51,373 nt of DNA from Dehalococcoidia bacterium. GTDB taxonomy: Bacteria > Chloroflexota > Dehalococcoidia > SZUA-161. The first letter of the stretch is position 1, and each line of letters opens with the position of its first letter. Below, piece after piece: positions 15,785 through 24,189 of this stretch. The notes beneath the pieces are model-generated. The model saw only the letters and a list, made by a program, of their open reading frames with translations. It was not told where the DNA came from and ran no database searches. Position numbers and translations under genes: made by a program. Where the stretch lies: positions 1 through 51,373 of the forward strand of contig JAUXAX010000012.1 of the NCBI GenBank assembly GCA_030619685.1, given 5' to 3'.

Positions 15785-16933
15785 TTACCTCCCCATCGTT
15801 TCTAGGAATGCCTGGACGCGTGTTCTCAACTGGCCGATGGCGCTTGTGAGGTACTCCCTATCCAGCTTCAGGAAGGGAATGCCATCCGCTCTAACGTCCT
15901 GGTCCAACATGTAATGCTCCACAAGCCAGCAGTCGCAGAACATCAGCCTTTCGCCGATGATGCCGTCGCAGTTGAACTCGCGGCACATGTCAATAACGTA
16001 CTTGGCCCGGTTGTCGTGCTCGCCGTAAAACCGAGGACACGAGGGACGGTCTGCTATGTAGTATTGGGCTAGGGCCGCAATGGGATCGCTTGCGCTTTCG
16101 TCGACCTTGACCCACATGATCCTGGTGCCGAAGCACGTCGAATCGGTAACGACAAGGCCTCCCTGGTCCTCGATGACCTTGATGTAGGCAGGGTCGTCGA
16201 GAATGCCGCCCACTATCATCAGGCGCGCCCGGTGAGTCCCCGGACCCTCCGCTCCGCTCAACTCGTCCAGCAGTTCCCGCAGCATCTCATTGTACTGCTC
16301 CTTAGGCATGGCGGTTCCGGCAACCATGACGGCCAGTGTCTCGGCGCCCGTAATCGGCGGTTTGTCCTGCTTCCTCAGTTCGTAGAGTTTCCTCTGAAGG
16401 CGACGCGTTTCGTTGTGCAGCTTTATCGCCTTCCACAAGGTGTCATCGCTGATCTCCACGCCGAAGTGCTTCTCGATTTTCTCCTTGAGCATAGCCAACT
16501 CGTCGCGGTACCAGGCTACCTGGTCAGGTCCCGTCTTCCGGGGAAGGCTCATAACCGCGGCGAACGGGGTGTCGGGCACGAACCGTATCCAGTTGTCGTA
16601 GATGCGGCGCACGTGGTCGCAGCTATTGACGCAGATAATCCCATCTAGGAACTTGAATTCCCCGATAAGCGCCAGATTGAAGCAGTGGCGGGCGAAGCTG
16701 CAGTTGATGCTGCTGTAGAAGGCGTCCGACTCCTCAGTGCTGGTGCTGCCTGTCGCCCTCATCCGGAAGGGAACCATACCGGCAGCCGTGATGAGCTCCT
16801 CCGGCACAGTGGAGCAGAAGTATCCCACGACCTTGCCCCCTTGGTCCTTCCAGCTCTGCAGCGCCGGGTTAGCGAGCGTCTCGGCCGCTTCGCCGAACTG
16901 TTGGAATGCCCTGGACTTTATCATAGTCTCCAA
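15785..16933 (-). CDS. 2-hydroxyacyl-CoA dehydratase-family subunit (HgdB/BcrC-like, smaller)
   Basis: 382 residues. GYFCSTVPEELITAAGMVP holds Cys40 and the family's hallmark PEELI-AAG, followed by INCSFARH (Cys78) and NSCDH (Cys105) as the likely FeS ligands. RLMFCDCW near residue 340 is a further cysteine pair. Start: a TTG has the good spacing to GGGAGGT, while the first in-frame ATG is nine bases further in and too distant. It is the first gene of the dehydratase operon and follows a good promoter (16993-17022). The substrate is unknown; the surrounding beta-oxidation genes suggest an acyl-CoA from ring cleavage. Confidence 0.85.
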   Translation of the reverse strand: METMIKSRAFQQFGEAAETLANPALQSWKDQGGKVVGYFCSTVPEELITAAGMVPFRMRATGSTSTEESDAFYSSINCSFARHCFNLALIGEFKFLDGIICVNSCDHVRRIYDNWIRFVPDTPFAAVMSLPRKTGPDQVAWYRDELAMLKEKIEKHFGVEISDDTLWKAIKLHNETRRLQRKLYELRKQDKPPITGAETLAVMVAGTAMPKEQYNEMLRELLDELSGAEGPGTHRARLMIVGGILDDPAYIKVIEDQGGLVVTDSTCFGTRIMWVKVDESASDPIAALAQYYIADRPSCPRFYGEHDNRAKYVIDMCREFNCDGIIGERLMFCDCWLVEHYMLDQDVRADGIPFLKLDREYLTSAIGQLRTRVQAFLETMGR

Positions 16934-16992
16934 TACTCATACCTCCCTTTGTGAGACTTCGCCTTGGGGGTTAGCTTAGGTACTCTAGTTCT

Positions 16993-17022
16993 ATTATACC
17001 AATTATTCTACATGTTGGACAA
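16993..17022 (-). promoter_or_regulatory. sigma70-type promoter for the dehydratase operon
   Basis: On the minus strand TTGTCC (17017-17022) and a perfect TATAAT (16993-16998) are separated by 18 bases. It falls between the end of the acyl-CoA dehydrogenase gene (17031) and the dehydratase start (16933) and so splits the minus-strand block into two transcription units. Confidence 0.55.
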
Positions 17023-17030
17023 AACCGATT

Positions 17031-18161
17031 CTATGACTCGAGTTCAGCTTCGAGGGTTTTCAGATGAAAGGGTGTGCTACCAAGGCTCAACTCGAAGGCT
17101 TTGGCCCGCCGGAAATAGAAATGAAGGTCATAATCCTTATCGACTCCGATACCACCGTGTAGTTGCTGGGCACTGGCTGCAACTCGCTGGCAGGCAATGT
17201 TGCTGAAAGCCTTGGCGATCGCTACTTCACGGTCTGCCTGGAGGCCTTCGCTCAAGCGCCATACCGCTTGATATGTGATCCAGCGAGCGCCCTGGACATC
17301 GACGAACATGTCGGCCAGTCGATGCTGTACGGCCTGAAAGGCGCCAAGGGGACGCTCGAATTGTATCCGTGTCTTGGTATGTTCGGCTGTCAATTCCAGC
17401 TCTTGCTGTGCCCCGCCGACCATCACCGCACATTGAATCGCGGTGGCCTTTCTGAGAACGGCTTGGACCAGGGGCAACCCCTTGTGTCGGCTTCCAAGGA
17501 TGTCACTGTCTGAAACAGAGACCTTGTCGAACACCACCTCAAACTGTTTGTCGGCGGCGATCGTGATCAGAGGGGTGAGGTTGATGCCCGCAGCCTTGGC
17601 GTCAACTATAAATACGGTAAGGCCCTTATCATCGCCGGAGGCCCCCTCTGTTCTCGCCACCACGAGCATGTAGTCGGCGATGTGAGCGTAAGGAACGAAT
17701 AGCTTGGAGCCGGTGATCACATACCCGCCATCCCGTGACTCGGCACGGGTGGTGATGAACCTCGGATCCTCGTTTACCTCTGGCTCTGCCATCGCCATCG
17801 TCACTATGAGTTCGCCGGTCGCTACCTTCGGCAGCAGCGTCCTTTTTTGCTCCTCCGTTCCAAATTCCAGAACAGCCAATGCTCCAACCGTGGTGCTAAA
17901 CATGGGGCCAGGCATAGCCGCGCGCCCAAACTCCTCGAAGAGCACCGCCAGGTCGAGCAGGCTGAACTCAGCTCCGCCATACTCTTCTGGCAGTGCTAGG
18001 CCCATCCATCCCAGCGCTGCCATCCTCTTCCATAGTTCAGGGGAATAGCCCAAGTCACCGGCCTCGATCTCCCTCACCAGCGATTTTGGGCATTCAGCGC
18101 TGAGGAAATCGCGCGCTGACTTCTGCAGCATCTCCTGCTCTTCACTAAGGGCGAAGTCCAT
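17031..18161 (-). CDS. acyl-CoA dehydrogenase, FadE28/ChsE1-like
   Basis: A 376-residue acyl-CoA dehydrogenase starting MDFALSEEQ. It has GLALPEEYGGAEFSLLDLAVL and MAMAEPEVNEDP in place of the usual EP-AGSD motif, and near the C-terminus QLHGGIGVDKDYDLHFYFRR, which recalls mycobacterial FadE28. In that system FadE28 and FadE29 form an alpha2beta2 enzyme that dehydrogenates the three-carbon steroid side chain. The FadE29-like partner here is at 22451, in the same operon with the ChsH- and Ltp2-like genes between them. It is the last gene of that operon and starts two bases after the DUF35 gene. The assignment rests on remembered family sequences. Confidence 0.8.
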   Translation of the reverse strand: MDFALSEEQEMLQKSARDFLSAECPKSLVREIEAGDLGYSPELWKRMAALGWMGLALPEEYGGAEFSLLDLAVLFEEFGRAAMPGPMFSTTVGALAVLEFGTEEQKRTLLPKVATGELIVTMAMAEPEVNEDPRFITTRAESRDGGYVITGSKLFVPYAHIADYMLVVARTEGASGDDKGLTVFIVDAKAAGINLTPLITIAADKQFEVVFDKVSVSDSDILGSRHKGLPLVQAVLRKATAIQCAVMVGGAQQELELTAEHTKTRIQFERPLGAFQAVQHRLADMFVDVQGARWITYQAVWRLSEGLQADREVAIAKAFSNIACQRVAASAQQLHGGIGVDKDYDLHFYFRRAKAFELSLGSTPFHLKTLEAELES

Positions 18162-18163
18162 GT

Positions 18164-18583
18164 CTAGCCCACCTTTCTGAACTTAGGAAGGGTTAGGCCT
18201 TCGGCTATATCGTCGAAGACCACCTCGACCGGCATCCCGATAGATATTTCTTCAGGCTTTATATCAACCATATTGCTGACCAGTCTCACTCCCTCGTCCA
18301 GTTCCACCAGCACAACGGAATAGGGCACCTTGAAACTGGGATGCGGTGACTCCAGATAGGTGACCCAACTGTGGATGGTCCCTTTGCCCGTGGACGGCAC
18401 CCACTCTTTTTCGAAGGAACGGCAATTAGGGCAAACCGGTCTTGGTGGATGGAGCCAGGTGCCACATTCCTTGCATTTCTGGAAAACCAGTTCGTGCCTC
18501 TTGATCCCTTCCCAAAAACCCATATTGTCCCAGAGGATGGGGGGCATCGGCACAGGGTGTCCCGTGTCATACTGCATGCTCAT
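18164..18583 (-). CDS. DUF35 zinc-ribbon/OB-fold protein (Ltp2 partner type)
   Basis: A 139-residue DUF35 protein: an N-terminal helix, a rubredoxin-like zinc ribbon C-x2-C-x11-C-x2-C (CKECG ... CPNC), then an OB fold with GKGTIHSWVTY and VVFDDIAEGLTLPKF. In actinobacteria the equivalent domain of ChsH2 is required for stability and activity of the aldolase Ltp2. The start codon overlaps the stop of the Ltp2-like gene at 18580 by four bases (ATGA), so the two are translationally coupled and very probably form a complex. AGGAGGAAG precedes ATG. It is similar to the protein at 19775. Confidence 0.85.
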   Translation of the reverse strand: MSMQYDTGHPVPMPPILWDNMGFWEGIKRHELVFQKCKECGTWLHPPRPVCPNCRSFEKEWVPSTGKGTIHSWVTYLESPHPSFKVPYSVVLVELDEGVRLVSNMVDIKPEEISIGMPVEVVFDDIAEGLTLPKFRKVG

Positions 18584-19755
18584 CTGCTTCCTCCTAGAAT
18601 AAGACCACTCGCTGGACCACCTGCCCCGGAGGCAACCAACACAAGATCGGCATCCTTTACCTGTGCTGTGGACGTGCCCCTTATCTGTCGCACCGCTTCG
18701 ATAACGTGGTTCATCCCGTGTATGTAGCCCTCGCCGAGGGAACCACCAGAGGTGTTCAGGGGTAGCTCACCCCCCAACCTGATGCGGTCTCCCTTGTTAC
18801 AGAAGGCCACACCTTCACCCCGATCGCAGAAGCCCAGTTCCTCCAGTTGCAGGGGAACAAAGGGACCATACGAATCATCGAGTTGAACACATTTTATGTC
18901 CCTGGGGGTGACACCTGCCATGGCAAGAATCTTCTCACCCATCTTGCCCATTTCAGGGAGACTGGAGATTGACGGACGGTAGTAGCTCGTCAACTCCTCG
19001 GTTTCGAGTACCATGTTCTGAGCGGCACCGAGCACGTATACTGGCTTCTGCTTCAGGTCCTTGGCCCTCTCTGTCGTAGTGACGACCAAGGCGGCCGCGC
19101 TGTCAGCTTCCTCGTAGTAATCCATACGCCGAAGCGGCTCGACGACTATCTTGGATTTCAGGTAGTCTTCGAAGGTTACCGGCTTCTCGTAGAACATGCC
19201 GTTAGGGTTTCTCGCGCCGTGTTCCCTGCAGACTACAGGCACCCAACCGAACTGGTCGCTGTTCACCCCGAACTCATGCATATACCTGCGCACTATCATG
19301 GCAACCCGTCCTGCGTCCGACATGTGGCCGAAAGGGGCATGGAAGGTCCACTGTAGTGAATCGGATGTGGACATCTGCCCTGATCCGCGCATGCTAGCCA
19401 TCATCCGCCTTTTGGACGATCCGTTTACGGCTCTGTAAACGACGATGTAGTCGGCTACTCCCGCAGCCACTCCCATGGCGGCACGCATGATCATCGCGCT
19501 GGGCGCTGCTCCCCACCGGCACTCGCCGAAATAGGTCAGATTGCCCATTCCCATTGAGCTGGTAACGGCATGCTCATCTGTGGCATCATCGGTCTGCTTC
19601 ACCAGGCCATCGACATCCTCCGGCGTCAATCCGGCGTCATCCAGGGCGGCTTTTATACACTGGCAGGCCAGGTAAAGCTCGGTGCGCTGGGAATCCTTGG
19701 AGAAGCCGGTGGTCCCGATACCAACAATGGCCGCCTTGTTCTTGATGCTATTCAT
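18580..19755 (-). CDS. Ltp2-like thiolase-fold aldolase (divergent paralogue)
   Basis: A 391-residue thiolase superfamily protein. Instead of the thiolase GHP motif it has NTSGGSLGEGYIHGMN followed by VRQIRGTSTAQV, the signature of Ltp2, the steroid side-chain retro-aldolase. The second catalytic-type tyrosine (in GYIHG) is kept. At the position of the first tyrosine (YDAFTP in the paralogue at 20207) it has Asp in DDSYGP, with a Tyr three residues on. It may therefore be a non-catalytic partner or have changed substrate range. Cys79 in FGECRWG occupies the thiolase cysteine region. It is coupled to the DUF35 gene downstream. GAGGTGAGGG precedes ATG. Confidence 0.8.
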   Translation of the reverse strand: MNSIKNKAAIVGIGTTGFSKDSQRTELYLACQCIKAALDDAGLTPEDVDGLVKQTDDATDEHAVTSSMGMGNLTYFGECRWGAAPSAMIMRAAMGVAAGVADYIVVYRAVNGSSKRRMMASMRGSGQMSTSDSLQWTFHAPFGHMSDAGRVAMIVRRYMHEFGVNSDQFGWVPVVCREHGARNPNGMFYEKPVTFEDYLKSKIVVEPLRRMDYYEEADSAAALVVTTTERAKDLKQKPVYVLGAAQNMVLETEELTSYYRPSISSLPEMGKMGEKILAMAGVTPRDIKCVQLDDSYGPFVPLQLEELGFCDRGEGVAFCNKGDRIRLGGELPLNTSGGSLGEGYIHGMNHVIEAVRQIRGTSTAQVKDADLVLVASGAGGPASGLILGGSR

Positions 19756-19774
19756 TGCAGTACCCTCACCTCGG

Positions 19775-20203
19775 TTAAACCTCTCTTCTCTTGAACTTGG
19801 GAAGGGTCAAGTCGTCGGCTATATCATCGAAGACCACTTCCACAGGCATCCCCACGTATACTTCCTCCGGCTTTACATCGTACAGATTGCTGATTATTCG
19901 CACCCCGTCCACCATCTCCACGACCACCACAGTATAGGGAACCTTTATCCCTGGGTATGCCGCATTGGCGTAGACAAAGTTGACCCAGCTGTATACTACC
20001 CCCTTACCTGTGGAAGGGACCCACTCTCTCTCCATGGAGTTGCACCTGGGGCACATTGGCCGTGGCCGGTGCACGAGCAAGCCGCAGTCTTTGCATTTTT
20101 GGAAAACAAGCCTGTGCTGCTTTACTGCTTCCCAGAATCCCTGGTTGTCCAAATCGACATGGGGGCGCAGCAATGGAATTCCCGGAATGTATTCCATAAC
20201 CAT
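19775..20203 (-). CDS. DUF35 zinc-ribbon/OB-fold protein (Ltp2 partner type)
   Basis: 142 residues, with a zinc ribbon C-x2-C-x11-C-x2-C (CKDCG ... CPRC) and an OB fold ending VVFDDIADDLTLPKF. It is closely similar to the protein at 18164, so the aldolase/DUF35 gene pair has been duplicated in tandem. It begins three bases after the stop of the Ltp2-like gene at 20207, with GAGGAGG before ATG. Likely the stabilising and substrate-gating partner of that aldolase. Confidence 0.85.
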   Translation of the reverse strand: MVMEYIPGIPLLRPHVDLDNQGFWEAVKQHRLVFQKCKDCGLLVHRPRPMCPRCNSMEREWVPSTGKGVVYSWVNFVYANAAYPGIKVPYTVVVVEMVDGVRIISNLYDVKPEEVYVGMPVEVVFDDIADDLTLPKFKRREV

Positions 20204-20206
20204 CTT

Positions 20207-21433
20207 TTACCTCCTCAGAAGGATGGCGCTGGTGGGGACACCCAGCCCTCCTGTTACGAGACTCAGTTCAGCGTCTTCTACCTGGGACGTGGAGGTGCCC
20301 CTTATCTGTCGCACTCCCTCTGAAATCAGATTCATGCCATGGATGTAAGCCTCCGACAGGTGACCGCCCGAGGTGTTGCAGGGAATATCACCGCCCAACC
20401 TGATGCGGTCGCCGCCCTCACAGAAGGCTGCCCCTTCGCCAACACCGCAGAAACCGTACTCCTCTAGCTGCATGGGAATCAGGGGGGTAAAGGCATCGTA
20501 GAACTGCGCTACATCAATGTCCTGGGGTGATACCCCCGATACCCGCCACAGCTCCTCGGCTGCATACCATGATTCTGGGATGCCGGAGATTCGGGGGCGG
20601 TAGAGGCTTGTCATCAGTTCACCTTGGGTGGCTATACCCTGCGTCGCGCCCAAGATAATGGCGGGCGTCTGCTTGAGGTCTTTGGCCCTTTCGGTGCTCG
20701 TTACGATTATTGCCACTGCGCCATCGGTATCTATGCAGCAGTCGAACAGGCGGAGAGGTTCCACAATCATCCTGGCATTGCGATAGTCTTCCATTGTCAA
20801 TGGCCTGCCGTAGAACATTGCCCTCGGGTTCCTGCAAGCATATTCTCTGCAAACGATGGAGACCCATCCCAGCTGCTCACTGGTAGCTCCGAACTCGTGC
20901 ATATACCTGGTGGTGAACATAGCTACCCAGGATGGCGGGGTCGCGAAGCCGTAGGGCATGAGAGAGCCGAAGTGGTTATTGGGGGAAATCATGACTTGCT
21001 CGACCCCTGGCACGCGGCCATAGCGACGCCCCGAGCGCTCGTTCATAGCCCGGTAGCAGACAACATAGGCGGCTGCACCTGTGGCTATTGCCGTTGCTGC
21101 ATGCACGATTGTGGCGCAGGAAGCCCCACCGCCCCAGCCGCACTCACCGAAGTAATTCAAGTTGGGGATACCCAGAGCGCTGACAATGTGCATCTCATCG
21201 GTGTAGTCCATGGCGAACTTAACCAAGCCGTCGATGTCTTCTATGTTCAACCCTGCATCCTCAACTGCGTCCTTTATGGCTTCACAGGCCATCTGACACT
21301 CGCTTCTCCCGGAATCCTTGGAGAACTCGATTGCCCCTATGCCTGCAATGGCAACATTGTTCTTGATCTTGTAGTCCTCGACTCTCGGTCTTACCGTTGT
21401 CCTGTATCTTCTGGCGAGGTACTGGTCGAACAT
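20207..21433 (-). CDS. Ltp2-like steroid-type side-chain aldolase
   Basis: 408 residues, thiolase fold. FYDAFTP (Tyr312) and SEAYIHGMN (Tyr363) place two tyrosines 51 residues apart. Ltp2 of actinobacteria uses two tyrosines about 50 residues apart as its acid-base pair in place of the thiolase cysteine and histidines. The segment NTSGGHLSEAYIHG then VRQIRGTSTSQV is the strongest family signature. Known reaction: retro-aldol cleavage of a tertiary beta-hydroxyacyl-CoA to a ketone and propionyl-CoA. I chose the second ATG (21433), seven bases from AAGGAGG; the first ATG is one base from it. It is flanked by ChsH1-like and DUF35 genes. Confidence 0.85.
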   Translation of the reverse strand: MFDQYLARRYRTTVRPRVEDYKIKNNVAIAGIGAIEFSKDSGRSECQMACEAIKDAVEDAGLNIEDIDGLVKFAMDYTDEMHIVSALGIPNLNYFGECGWGGGASCATIVHAATAIATGAAAYVVCYRAMNERSGRRYGRVPGVEQVMISPNNHFGSLMPYGFATPPSWVAMFTTRYMHEFGATSEQLGWVSIVCREYACRNPRAMFYGRPLTMEDYRNARMIVEPLRLFDCCIDTDGAVAIIVTSTERAKDLKQTPAIILGATQGIATQGELMTSLYRPRISGIPESWYAAEELWRVSGVSPQDIDVAQFYDAFTPLIPMQLEEYGFCGVGEGAAFCEGGDRIRLGGDIPCNTSGGHLSEAYIHGMNLISEGVRQIRGTSTSQVEDAELSLVTGGLGVPTSAILLRR

Positions 21434-21445
21434 ATACATGCCTCC

Positions 21446-21877
21446 TTAGCCCTCAGTGGGCAAAGCCATGGTAGCGGTTCCCCACGCATGCGGCCCCATA
21501 GCCACCGAGAGATTGAAGTCGACGTCTACCAGATGCTGATCTCCCTCGGTGTATTTCTTGGTTATCTTGCCAGTGCTGGTGAGGGTGTCCCCAGGAAAAA
21601 CGGTAGCCCCCAGCTTAATTGTTATCTTCTTGAGTTCTCCCTCCGGGCCACTCCAGTCGGTCAGATATTTGCCCACAAATCCGCCTGTGCTCAGTATGTT
21701 AAGGAATATGTCCTTGACGCCCTTACTCCGGGCAGTCGCGTAATCGTGGTGCACGTCCTGGAAGTCCCGGCTGGCGATGGCTGTAGAGACAATAGTGGTG
21801 GCCGTAATCTCACGCGTCTGTACGGGAAGCTCGTCGCCTTCCTCGACATCGTCCCAGCAAATTGACTTCACAGTCAT
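21446..21877 (-). CDS. MaoC-like hydratase, ChsH1-like subunit
   Basis: A 143-residue hot-dog-fold hydratase. The hydratase motif reads SRDFQDVHHDYATARSKG, with the catalytic Asp and His five residues apart, followed by KDIFLNIL. Mycobacterial ChsH1 has nearly the same wording at this place. ChsH1 is the catalytic half of the ChsH1-ChsH2 enoyl-CoA hydratase, which adds water to a bulky 17(20)-ene acyl-CoA. The gene starts two bases after the ChsH2-like gene and ends 12 bases before the aldolase, matching the order hydratase then aldolase in the pathway. AAAGGGG precedes ATG. Confidence 0.85.
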   Translation of the reverse strand: MTVKSICWDDVEEGDELPVQTREITATTIVSTAIASRDFQDVHHDYATARSKGVKDIFLNILSTGGFVGKYLTDWSGPEGELKKITIKLGATVFPGDTLTSTGKITKKYTEGDQHLVDVDFNLSVAMGPHAWGTATMALPTEG

Positions 21878-21879
21878 AT

Positions 21880-22410
21880 CTAGCCCCTTTCTTCTGGCTC
21901 CTGTACTTGCGGCTTGAACATCAGCACCGTGAAGGGCTGGATACAGACCACTTCATTGTTTTGATTCCTGTAAGTGTACTCGGAGGTCAAGAAATGCCCT
22001 GTTCCAAGGCGTGTGGTCTTCTCAGCCGATACACTGACGAACTTTATCGTGAAGCTTAGCTGGTCCCCCAACCGCAACGGCTGGAAGTACTCCTGCGAAG
22101 TGGTTGTGGCTACCACGCCGCTGTAGCCGGCATCCATCATCATCTGCACGGCCTTTCCCAGCGGATCGCGCCTCTCTCTCTTGGGCCACAGGGGAGCCAT
22201 ACAAAAAGCCTGCACCATCTGAGAAGGGGCAATGATGCCACCGTACTTGCTTTTCTTGGCGTATTCTTCGTCAGTGTAGAGCGGGTTGCCATCCTGCATC
22301 GCTTCGCACCAGTGCCTGATCATCGGCTTATTCACTTCATCCATAGCCTCGAAGGGTCCAGCCTCTTCCTCCACCATCGCCAGTACCTTTTCATACACGC
22401 CTTGACTCAT
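21880..22410 (-). CDS. MaoC-like hydratase, ChsH2-like (FAS1-type) subunit
   Basis: 176 residues starting at the ATG with TTGGAGGT nine bases upstream. NKPMIRHWCEAMQDGNPLY and GGIIAPSQMVQAF match the MaoC domain of ChsH2, which contributes substrate binding rather than catalysis in the heterodimer. Later GYSGVVATTTSQEYFQPLRLGD shows the second hot-dog strand set. In actinobacteria this domain is fused at its C-terminus to the DUF35 domain that binds Ltp2; here it stops before that domain and DUF35 proteins are encoded separately at 18164 and 19775. Partner of the gene at 21446. Confidence 0.85.
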   Translation of the reverse strand: MSQGVYEKVLAMVEEEAGPFEAMDEVNKPMIRHWCEAMQDGNPLYTDEEYAKKSKYGGIIAPSQMVQAFCMAPLWPKRERRDPLGKAVQMMMDAGYSGVVATTTSQEYFQPLRLGDQLSFTIKFVSVSAEKTTRLGTGHFLTSEYTYRNQNNEVVCIQPFTVLMFKPQVQEPEERG

Positions 22411-22450
22411 TTGAATTGACCTCCAAATCATCGAGTATCTCAGGATGGTG

Positions 22451-23629
22451 TTACATAGACCGGGGCATCCCCAAGCCAGCCATGGCTATGATGTTCCTTT
22501 GAACCTCACTGGCCCCGCCGCCGAAAGTCAAGATTACATCACTCCTCAAAGCCCGCTCCATTCTACCCTTGAGTGGGGCCCACTTGGAGCCTGTTTGCAA
22601 TTGCCCGAACTGCCCCATTATCTCCAACAAAGAGTGGTTCACCCGCTGATGCAGCTCCGCCCCGAACACCTTGACCATTGAGGCTTCGGCATAGGGCACA
22701 ACCCCCTTGGTTATCAGCCAGGCCAAGTAGTAATTGATCATCTTGAGAACTTCCACATCCACTGTCAGCTCGGCAAGCTTGGTCCTGACCCAGGGCCGTT
22801 CTATGACCGGTGCCCCGTCGACTTTGGTCTCCTTAGCCCATCGGATCGTGTCGTCAATGTTCCGTCGCAGCGGCGACGAGGGATTGAGTGCTATGCGTTC
22901 GAAGTCCAGCTGGGTGGTGATGTATTTCCAGCCTTTGTTCTCCTCGCCAACGAGACAGCTCTTGGGCACCCTTACGTTGTCGTAGAAAGTGGCATTGTTT
23001 CTCTCCCCGCCCAGGAGGTACATGGGCTGGATGGTGATGCCCGGGGTATTCATCGGAAGCAGGAATACTGAGATTCCATGGTGTTTCTTTGGAGCATTCG
23101 GATCCGTCCTGGCGGCAATCCAAAGATAGTCGGCATAGTCCGCGCAGCTGGTGAAGACCTTCTGGCCGTTGATAATGTAATCATCGCCATCCTTAACGGC
23201 GGTAGTCTTGAGCGAGGCTAGATCGGTGCCAGCCTCGGGCTCGGTATATCCAATAGCAACTTCCACTTCCCCTCTCAGAATGGGGGGCAGAATCTCCCTT
23301 TTCATCTCCTCGGTGCCAAAGCGCATCACCGCGGGCCCTACTGCGTTCAAGGCCATCAATGGGAGCATGATCCTCTCATAGGCCACAATCTCGTAGAAGA
23401 TGTGCTGCTCCATTGGCGTCCGGCCCTGACCGCCATACTCCTTGGGCCAGCCTATTCCCAGCCAGCCATCGCTCCCCATCTGGCGGATGAATTCCTTGTA
23501 GGCAGGCGATCTCCCCATGCCGCTTCCCGTCTCGATCTCGGCCCTAACCTCGGAGGGCATGTGACTTTCTAGGTAATTGCGAAACTCCTTGGCAAACTGT
23601 TCCTGCTCGGGTGTCAGCGCAAATTCCAT
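22451..23629 (-). CDS. acyl-CoA dehydrogenase, FadE29/ChsE2-like
   Basis: 392 residues, starting at the ATG preceded by CGGAG (a GTG 24 bases upstream lacks a site). MGSDGWLGIGWPKEYGGQG, IGYTEPEAGTDLASLKTTAV and YIINGQKVFTSCADYADY closely follow mycobacterial FadE29 as I recall it, and the C-terminus ends GGGASEVQRNIIAMAGLGMPR. FadE29 works with FadE28 on the propionyl side chain of steroid-CoA; the FadE28-like gene is at 17031. It reduces FAD and would need ETF, which is not in the window. It lies 40 bases before the ChsH2-like gene in the operon. Confidence 0.85.
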   Translation of the reverse strand: MEFALTPEQEQFAKEFRNYLESHMPSEVRAEIETGSGMGRSPAYKEFIRQMGSDGWLGIGWPKEYGGQGRTPMEQHIFYEIVAYERIMLPLMALNAVGPAVMRFGTEEMKREILPPILRGEVEVAIGYTEPEAGTDLASLKTTAVKDGDDYIINGQKVFTSCADYADYLWIAARTDPNAPKKHHGISVFLLPMNTPGITIQPMYLLGGERNNATFYDNVRVPKSCLVGEENKGWKYITTQLDFERIALNPSSPLRRNIDDTIRWAKETKVDGAPVIERPWVRTKLAELTVDVEVLKMINYYLAWLITKGVVPYAEASMVKVFGAELHQRVNHSLLEIMGQFGQLQTGSKWAPLKGRMERALRSDVILTFGGGASEVQRNIIAMAGLGMPRSM

Positions 23630-23707
23630 TTTGTTACTCCGTATCTGGTCCACGTGCCGTGGGATGGGGCAGCTTCTTCGCCTGCGGAAATTCTTGCCTT
23701 GCAGGCA

Positions 23708-24178
23708 CTACGCCAGCGGTTTGAAGTATTTAATATCCAGGATACTGGCTTCACGCTGTTCCTTGAATACTGCCTGAACCCTCATGCCAATCCTCAATTG
23801 TTCCGGATCGACCTCGCCCAGCATATGAACAAATCCCGTGTCAGCTCCATCTAGTTGAATTATCCCGTATACCAGAGGTGTCTCCATCGGCTGGACAGGA
23901 TTCGGCTGGTTGCAAACAGTATAGGTAAGCACTGTGCCCCTGTCGCTCACCTCAACCCACTCATCGAGTTGCCCAAAACAGTCTTTGCAGATAGACCTGG
24001 CCGGGACATAAACGCGATTGCAGGTAGGGCATCTCGTACCCATGATTCTCTTCTTGTCTCTCATTTCAATGAGAAACCGGCTTCCCACAGCGCCGGCTGA
24101 ATACCTATTCGGGATATATATCTGCCCATGATAGATCCAGACATCCATTCCTTCCAGCTTCTCGGTTACTGTCGACAT
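23708..24178 (-). CDS. DUF35 zinc-ribbon/OB-fold protein
   Basis: 156 residues with an N-terminal extension (VWIYHGQIYIPNRYSAG), zinc ribbon C-x2-C-x11-C-x2-C (CPTCN ... CKDC) and an OB fold. It differs in sequence from the Ltp2-partner DUF35 proteins at 18164 and 19775 and instead pairs by position with the DUF35 at 24190 and the two thiolase-like proteins at 24708 and 25891. A YHGQ-type extension also occurs in the BbsA-type partners of acyl-CoA thiolases as I recall them, but this is a weak hint. TAGGAGG precedes ATG. Confidence 0.8.
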   Translation of the reverse strand: MSTVTEKLEGMDVWIYHGQIYIPNRYSAGAVGSRFLIEMRDKKRIMGTRCPTCNRVYVPARSICKDCFGQLDEWVEVSDRGTVLTYTVCNQPNPVQPMETPLVYGIIQLDGADTGFVHMLGEVDPEQLRIGMRVQAVFKEQREASILDIKYFKPLA

Positions 24179-24189
24179 CTCACGACCTC

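Noticed and set aside
13632..16933. ATP-dependent benzoyl-CoA reductase (four subunits)
   Set aside because: Only one ATPase subunit and two BcrC/HgdB-like subunits are present; the dehydratase/activator layout fits better.
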